NCBI RefSeq assembly: GCF_014805625.2
Contig: NW_023998605.1
Location: 703,767 to 767,766, forward strand
Reading direction: 5' to 3'
DNA length: 64,000 nucleotides
From: Glossina fuscipes
Taxonomy: Eukaryota > Arthropoda > Insecta > Diptera > Glossinidae
Positions 57,066 through 64,000 of the stretch are shown here, piece after piece (the first letter of the stretch is position 1; every line of letters starts with the position of its first letter). The position numbers were made by a program, and so were the translations under genes. The notes under the pieces were generated by a model. The model ran no database searches. It saw nothing but the letters and a program-made list of their open reading frames with translations, and was not told where the DNA came from.

Positions 57066-58043
57066 AGCCTAGAGAGAGATAATCTCTTGCTTTGAGTTTC
57101 GAGTAAAATATCGGACCATTTATATATTTCGTAATCTCTGAGAGTACCCGTAGATATCAAAATAAAAAATGACGCATTAGTGCTAGACAAAGAAATAAAG
57201 CGGGAATGTACATAGCAAACTCAATCCGGAGAAAAAATTTAAGATAAAAAAAACCATACAACAGCTACATATCAAAAAAGGATCGTAAAACTTTAACACA
57301 CACCGTTTATAAACGATATCAAAAGCTCTAAAACTATACGTTCTAGACAACATTCAATAACAAGAACTCACAAGAATATTCGAAAAATACCAAACAGTTT
57401 CTCGCTCAGACAACGATCACCTCAGAGCAAACAATTTTTATGCAGAAAATATGCAAAGACGCGATAAAACGCCATTATACATAGAAAAACTGCAAACTAT
57501 CCCACTAAGTGCGGTAATCGCAATCCTGTAGGGGGTCGTTAAATTCAGCTGTTATTGGTATCAGTCGTAAAGAGCAAAGTTCGTAGGCTTGGGAAAAAGA
57601 TGAGAGTCTTGATAGAGGAAGAAAAAAATGAAGCGAGGGCTAAGGGGTTATAATACAATTGTGGAGATATATAGATAACAATTTGCTTGGCTTGACTACG
57701 TAACTGTTGTAAATTGTAAATTGGAAATTGTAGCAAAGTGTAGCTTTACTTAAGGTTTGAGTAGATTAGCAATTAGTAATTATTTATAAAATTTAATTGG
57801 AAAAATTTAAATTTTGTTCAATTGTTTTTTGTGTGATCTTAATGCCTTTCTGCGAATGGCAGCGCTATTTAAAAGAAAAAAGTGCAGAAATTTGATGAGA
57901 AGTTCGTAAAGCTGCGAATCCGTTTCACAGGACTTGTGTTTAATTATCTTATCATAAATCTGATTTCTGATCATCTGCTTAAATTGGATCTATTTAAACC
58001 AAAACATTATTAAAATTATTGATCAACATGTACGAGTACGCAC
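57066..58043. other. Unassigned AT-rich interval
   Basis: No gene was recognised. The stretch may include the 3' end of the preceding LTR relic. Confidence 0.3.
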
Positions 58044-58301
58044 TTATAATGAAATCCAAAATAAATGTATGAAATGAAAGAAAAGCAGAAAGATAATGTT
58101 TGAACAAGTTATTGAGAAAAACAAAAAAAAAAAAATGGTTACGTCGGTATCATTCTTCTTAAAGCTACGCGAAATTTCTGTACTCTGAAGTGCGACCAAA
58201 ATTACTATTGAGGAAACAGCAACAACGCACAAAATAACGATGTTAACGAACACGATATTTGCGACGCGAATTAAACGAATTAAAAACTGTTTTCTTGACA
58301 T
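58044..58301 (-). CDS. Hypothetical membrane-anchor frame
   Basis: An ATG-initiated frame of 85 codons begins MSRKQFLIRLIRVANIVFVN, continues with an uninterrupted hydrophobic segment IVILCVVAVSSIVILVAL, and then polar residues. It looks like a basic cytosolic tail with one membrane helix, so it could be a first exon of a type II membrane protein. The later part is T-rich composition and probably intron. There is no homology that I recognise. It lies about 0.7 kb past the SmydA stop. Confidence 0.2.
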   Translation of the reverse strand: MSRKQFLIRLIRVANIVFVNIVILCVVAVSSIVILVALQSTEISRSFKKNDTDVTIFFFLFFSITCSNIIFLLFFHFIHLFWISL

Positions 58302-58994
58302 GTTTAGCTTCTAATTATAACTTTTCATCCCCTTAAACAATTCAATATTACAGAAAAATTGGATTTCTCAACTGAAAATATGTTGAAGTGTTGTTTCCGA
58401 AAACGACGTTGATTACAGTCCACTGAGGAATGAAATGACGAACATAAAATCTGCTATCCGAAAAGTTTTAAATATGCTGCATTAAAACTTAAAGAAGAGG
58501 AATAAAAACGTGCTTGAGCGGATTTTGTACGTTTTTTTTTTTAGTTTAGTTGATCAAATTGATGACTCGAAGAAACTGACAAGAACGATTGGACAAATAT
58601 ACATAATTTTCATGCGGTGATACGCAGAGCTAAGGTTTATTCAATCAATGATATAAATACACAATTTTGCAAATAAATATTCGTAATGGCAATAGCAGAT
58701 ATGGAAAATTTAATAATTTCACAAAAATATGCTTGAAGTGTTTAGAATTTGAGGATAATTATTAAACACTCCGCAAACATATAAATCGAAACTCTGCTGT
58801 GAATAAAACTATCCATAAACAGTATCACCATAATCGATCGAGACAATTTAATCCAAAATACAACAAAAATAAACAAATGTATCATCATGGATAGACTTAG
58901 GCATCAACATCAGCATCAGCGTCGCCTTATAGTTTTGGCTAATTCACCTGAATCGATATTGTAGCCGAATTTTATTTACAATTTCGTTTATATT
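58302..58994. other. Spacer downstream of SmydA
   Basis: AT-rich, presumably including the SmydA 3' untranslated region. No other feature was seen, apart from a (CATCAG)n-like run near 58903-58920. Confidence 0.35.
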
Positions 58995-61309
58995 TTATTT
59001 TAACATTTTAATGTCTGTTTGCAAATATTTAAATTCTTGGAGCATACTATGCGTTAACCTGGCCTCCGGAGTCGCTTTCGGTTCATAGAGAAGCATGCGA
59101 ATTGATTCTCGCAATGTTTTTTCCGCTTCTTGAAGATATTCCTTCAAAAGTCCTTTGGCATGAATGGATCCCTAATACATAAAATTTCAATTACTTACTC
59201 TTAATTTCGTTTTATCAATAACTTTTTTTTGATACAGTAAGCGTCGATATTCGGCCTGCGTACTGGCCAATTCATATAAGGTGATAGCTTTAAGACGCGA
59301 TACACCCGGTAAAATGAGTTTCAACACTTGTAAAATACTTTGACATAATTCGATTGTACGCTCATATACTGGAATCCCCGGACACTGTGTAGTGTCGTTG
59401 ATTACCGATCGCAAAAGTGACGCAATATTTTGCTTGACATCAACTATTAAGTAATGGCGAGGATGCAATGCCATAGATAAACGAGACAATATTTTCTCCA
59501 GCTGATTAATATTGCCCTGAACTTCCAAAATTCTCGTTTGCATAAACTTCAAATATTCATTAACTTCATTAGCCGGTTTCTGATGGCAACAAACTAAGCA
59601 CTGATAATTTCCAGCGTCCACATTTTCCACCAAATATCCTGAAAGAGTTCTTCCTTGACATTTGGAACATAATAAACTGCTGATATGTGAATTCAGCTCA
59701 GTTGGATCGTTGCAACGTAAACAATTGCAATGAAAATATTTACTTTCCCATAAGATACGACGCCGTTCCCGAGTACCCTGGTAAAATAAATAAAAAGAAA
59801 ATATGACCCATGTTCAAACCTACCTACAAATATAGAGAGCGAGACAAAACATTTACTATCTCAAACGCATTTCGTATGAGTTAGAAAGATTTTCAGGCTA
59901 TACATTTTTCTGTTAATTTGATACATAAGAACGTGTGTAAAAAGACTACATTTTGTAGCTTTTAAGACGATTAAGACAATATTTGCTGCCCTAAAGTATA
60001 TCTGACTGACGATCTGCCCGGCTTGATAAGAAATTTCTCTTCAAAGACATATTTCTAATCTTTCTCTTCGCTCTTCGTTTGATAACTAGGAAAAACTAAG
60101 AGCTTGAAACTAGAGACGGAGTCATACAAGAAAAAAAATTAATACAAGCCGGAAATACAAAGGCGACCATGTCGAGTCGACCTTAAATATGTAATATGAC
60201 TGGTTTTAAATTTACTTCATATACCCACCTGCCGTATAGCACCACACTTTCAGGTTGGCGTGTAATTAAACAGTGGAAAGATAATACGACTAACTTACCA
60301 ACAATACGTTTATGTAACAGTTTGTTATTATTTGGCCAGGTTCTATTTCTTGACTTGCATAAATTTTCATACGGTAGCTGCTGTCTATGGATATTACTGT
60401 ATTGGCTACACAGTCATGCGATAGTAATGCTGCTTGCACGTAAAGACCTTTCATTGGATTTCCGTCAGGTGCCCGTATCTCAAAGGCATTAACATCAATA
60501 AGAGCACATAACAGTTGCAGGAAGTCTTCATTGATTATCGAGGCAAAGCGTAAATATTTTGCAAATCCTGATTTTATAATGGGCTCAACTATATTTTGCT
60601 GATATTTTCGCCAAATGACGGAATTTCGACGTTGCTCAATATGTGATTCTGCTTCCAAAAATTGTGCAAAATATTTTTCTGTTTTGATATTTTCCTTTAT
60701 TAACAAACATTTAATGATACTGTAGGTTTCGTTGTACTTTATCAGTTCATCAGTTTGTAAACCTTTCATGGAAGACAGCTTTTCACATTCGGGTTGGTTA
60801 TGCTGTTGACATGTGCCACACAATGGCATTATTTTACAAAATCTACAAAATTATGATTTCAATCTCAGTCAAATGCGATGTTACTAAAACCAGATAAATT
60901 CATTGGAATCCTTTAAAATTATTAACTCTATTCTTATGGAATATAGTGCTATCACATAGCTCCAAAGTTGTATGATTTGTATACATTATTGTCGTCCTGC
61001 CAAAGTATAAGTGTAAATAGACAATAAGAATTACTTACTCGCAATGACTTTCAGTTAATTTGAAACAGTTAACACAACGGATTTCGTTGTTTGAAGCTGC
61101 TATCAAGATGGGCTGTTCCAATAAGATGGTCTCACCCACGCCCAATTTTTTCGTTGCCACCACATGTCTACGGAATCATTTCGAGAAAATTCAAAAAAAC
61201 GAAACTGCAATTTATAGAAAATAATAAAATTGACGTAAGTTTACAAATACCTTCCTAGTGTTTTATTCCTTTCAATCGTATAAACATTATGAAGTGTATC
61301 ATCGCCCAT
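58995..61309 (-). CDS. SmydA-type SET and MYND domain protein, five exons, 485 aa
   Basis: SmydA proteins are an arthropod-specific branch of SMYD lysine methyltransferase-like proteins. Exons are 61309-61251, 61167-61039, 60842-60299, 59777-59199 and 59141-58995. All junctions are GT-AG and in phase (1458 nt), and the last intron is 57 bp. Residues 12-40 hold the first SET part (TIERNKTLGRHVVATKKLGV). Residues 51-82 hold a shortened MYND zinc finger (CVNC, CEFC, LCGTC, then PEC). SET resumes with SHDCVANT at 204, where the family norm is NHSCxPNT, and the tyrosine of NCYIN at 239. Post-SET cysteines CNCLRC start at 261, with a C-terminal helical domain. The altered NHSC box suggests weak or absent methyltransferase activity. 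An upstream in-frame stretch (about 61370-61310) could extend the N-terminus. Confidence 0.9.
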
Positions 61310-62345
61310 TTCCAAACAGCTTTTGCTAATATTTAAGAAAATCTCGTTTTCACTTACAACACCGTGAGAAAACTTATGAGTAGATTTTAAAAATAAAAGA
61401 AAAATTTCGTATCTTTACCTATTCATCAACGTGAGTTATCTTAGTTTTGTCATCGCATATGTAACAGAAGCATACGCTTTTTCAAAATCTTGCAAAGAAT
61501 ACTTATCCGATTTCGATTCGATTCCGATCGATTCAATAGTCAACAAAGTAAAATATTAAATATACCAATCGAATGGAGGTAATATTAAATATAAAAAGGA
61601 GTAAAAATGTAGCGTATGGTAGCTGAAGATTTGAAATATTACTACTAAATAACGTGACGGTTTTGGTTAAGCACATATCGCTCTAATAAAATTCAATAAA
61701 AGTAGTGTGCCGGAAGCTAAAGTTGCTAAATTAATTGGATCGATTATTACCATAACTTTTCTGCTATTATTTTTCATAAACTTGTTCAGTAAATACCCAA
61801 TTTCAAATCCAAATTAAATGCTGGTTTGGTGATAGCTAACACAAGATTCGTACCAACCCGTATGTAACATTCTTTTTACAGGCATTGCAATTCTTTCAAA
61901 TATGATCTAAAAATATTTATGCATGCATTACTTTTCGTTATGTTTTGTGAATAACCCCTCTGTTACAACAGGGAAACTGTCGTATAAATTGATTGCTAAC
62001 TTTCAAGTAAATTCGTATAAACTTTTATCTATGCAATTTGTGAGAGGTCATATGTGGCATGATAATTCTGTAGCAACATATTGAAAACTAAAAACTATTT
62101 GAAATACACTCCCTCTTTGTTACACCTATCGATACGAAATCGTTTTCCGTTCATCCTCCGGCAATGTGGCCGCAGTGTTCGAGATATTTCAAACTAAGGC
62201 GGTTGCCATTGAAAGCTGTATTGCACCACTCTTTGGTTTAGATATAGTCACTTATTTTATGTGCTGCTAAATTCTTAATTTTTGCGAAGTTCTTAGCTTT
62301 TTCAGTTAGATAGTGGTGTGTATGACGTATAGAATAAATTTTTCA
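61310..62345. other. SmydA upstream region and noncoding spacer
   Basis: The first bases may contain a further 5' exon (GVVSENEIFLNISKSCLE is open in frame) or a leader. The promoter should lie here, but no core element was identified. The rest is AT-rich without features. Confidence 0.4.
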
Positions 62346-64000
62346 TTTTTTATTATTATTATTATAATTTTAGACTAATGAAATAAATTCTTAGACTAAA
62401 AGAAAGACATTGAGCACTAGCAACGCAGGCTATCGGCTCTAATTTAAAATAATGTACATTAGATAATGAGCTTAGTAGTATTAATAAAGTAATATATAGA
62501 AATGATATTCGATTCTGAAGTTGATTTTAGAATGTCCAAAGGGCTAATCGCTCCAAATGCAATACTTCTAGCCAAGGAAAAGTTAAGGCAGTCGCAGAGA
62601 ATGCGTTTTATAGTGAGAGTTTGTCCACAACTGCAGATTGGGGAGGAAGACTTCTTCAAGATCCATTGGTGAGTTGCAATTGTACGACCAAGGCGAATTC
62701 TCCAAAATGTTTGGATTTTGATTTCAACATTTCTTGGATCTAAAGATGAAGTTAATTGAAGATTAATAAAAGAGTAGTGCTGATGATGGTATTGCAGATT
62801 TCCTTCTGTAGTTTTCTCTTTATTTTTCCCTCCATGACTTCATCCATAATTAGAGTTGCAGAAGCAGCATACTTCGCCGCTCGATCAGCTCGCTCATTTT
62901 CCAATAAACCGATATGGCTAGGTACCCATAACTTTTTAATTTTTCCGCAGGGTATTGTAATGATATTCCGTAATTTGTTAATGGTGCTCCATCTCGAAGT
63001 CGAAGTATTACGTATAGCTTGTTATTGGGACAAACTGTCAGTAACAATGGCGGTTTTGAGTTTGTTTTTATGGGCAAGGCTCGCAGCATGAAGGATAGCT
63101 CTGGCATCGGTTGTGAAAGTTGAAGTACTTGCATCAAATATGTGGTTGAGAAGAACCTGCAGTATCTACCACGGCGCAAGCAGGAGGCAGACCAGAAGAT
63201 TTTGAGCTGTCTGTGTGTAAAAGAATCCAACCAGTACTCTCAATTACATGGGTTTTTTCAGCTATTAGATTCCTGAAGACATAATTTGGAGTGCATAGAC
63301 AGCGAAATGTCAAAAGAGGAGGCTTAACACCAAAATAGGGGAAAATTATAAAGGGAATGTCCAATTCCTTTGCGACAAACAATAGTCAATTGCAGATGGA
63401 GAGTTTTGAATTTTCTTCGCCATAATAATCTTTTTCACGTCATCACCGAGAGTAGATTTGGTGAATTAAGAAGCTTGGGGACTATTTTAGCGTTTAACTC
63501 ATAAAGTCTATTTTCTAAAGTTGGGAGACCAGTTTCAATTACAATATTATTTATGGGCGTCGTCCGAAAAGCATAACAACTTGCTCTGACGGCTTGGTGA
63601 TAGACCGGTTTAAACATGTCGATATTAGATTTGCAGCTATTGCCATAAATTATCGAAACATAGTCAATCTTGCTTAACACAAGCATTTTGGTAAGATAAG
63701 CAATAGTGTTAATGTGCGCACAGCTTTACCGAGCAACGTACTGTATGAAATTCACCCTTATTAAAATAGAATTTTTTAACCGAACACAGCGTGCTTTCCA
63801 GCGATATTTGTTGGAAAACGTGAGCCCGAGATTATGCAGTGTCTGCACGTTTAGTATTGGTAATTCATTGATATGCATCAGTAGATTTCCTGCATCACAT
63901 ATCTGCTTTCGACTGTATGGAAAGTTTAGTCCCAGACGGGATTCCCCATGCGAAGATCTCTCGTCTTTTTCTTTTGTAAAAATGTATACATCGTCCGCGT
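62346..64000 (-). mobile_element. I-type LINE copy 2, running off the window edge
   Basis: Near-identical inverted partner of 53155-54714: the minus strand starts at 64000 with the RT box (DADD-type, then VYIFT) and passes the thumb, TGLPTLENRLYELNAK at about 63530, and RNase H. It ends with AGCCGATAGCCTGCG, then GTCTAAGAATTTATTTC and ATAATAATAATAATAA at 62350. It contains about 75 bases near 63370-63440 that copy 1 lacks, but has small insertions near 62665 and 62730. Frame breaks remain, so it is also defective. Confidence 0.85.

Noticed and set aside
1..64000. CRISPR array or prokaryotic defence system
   Set aside because: Repeat units are 34 to 200 bases, directly adjacent without unique spacers, and host genes have spliceosomal introns.

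Overview
The window looks like repeat-rich, AT-rich nuclear DNA of a higher fly. A tephritid-type fruit fly fits best, but the species is inferred, not proven. The evidence is two intact host genes with short 54-57 bp introns, one of them from an arthropod-specific SMYD family, and a full set of insect transposon families: mariner, piggyBac, gypsy, copia, R1/LOA-like, jockey/CR1-like and I-like elements. There are no operons, ribosome binding sites or other prokaryotic signals. Many apparent ORFs only open at GTG or TTG codons and are chance or shadow frames.

Two host genes are well supported, both on the minus strand. COP9 signalosome subunit 4 (46634-45357) has two exons and gives 407 aa, essentially the length of human CSN4. 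A SmydA-type SET/MYND protein (61309-58995) can be rebuilt as five exons and 485 aa, with all junctions in phase. Four further host-gene fragments look dead or incomplete: an armitage/MOV10-like helicase piece (44457-45114), an SFT2 vesicle-transport protein (41545-41980), an Erg/seizure-type potassium channel exon (49993-49760) and an amidase/FAAH exon (55192-54834).

Layout: 0-12 kb is nested transposon debris: piggyBac, an R1/LOA-like relic, a minus-strand gypsy element split by a mariner, and two copies of one jockey/CR1-like LINE. 12-18.8 kb holds an LTR fragment, a gag-like relic, a SINE with target-site duplication and three tandem-repeat blocks. 18.8-24 kb is one rearranged LTR retrotransposon, with gag and protease on plus but integrase on minus. 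25.4-29 kb is the longest jockey/CR1-like LINE copy. 29-44 kb is mostly noncoding, with a copia relic, dispersed repeats and the SFT2 pseudogene. 44-47 kb holds the helicase fragment and CSN4. 47-52 kb is AT-rich DNA with small tandem repeats. 52-64 kb contains an inverted pair of I-type LINEs flanking an amidase fragment, an errantivirus-like relic and SmydA.

The most notable observation is a tRNA-headed SINE (15856-16022) whose 3' tail matches the 3' end of the I-type LINE found at 54.7 kb and 62.35 kb. This is the signature of a SINE that borrows its partner LINE's reverse transcriptase. The 400-base assembly gap at 52755-53154 ends at exactly the LINE base where the window's other LINE copy stops, which suggests that assembly breaks are driven by this repeat.
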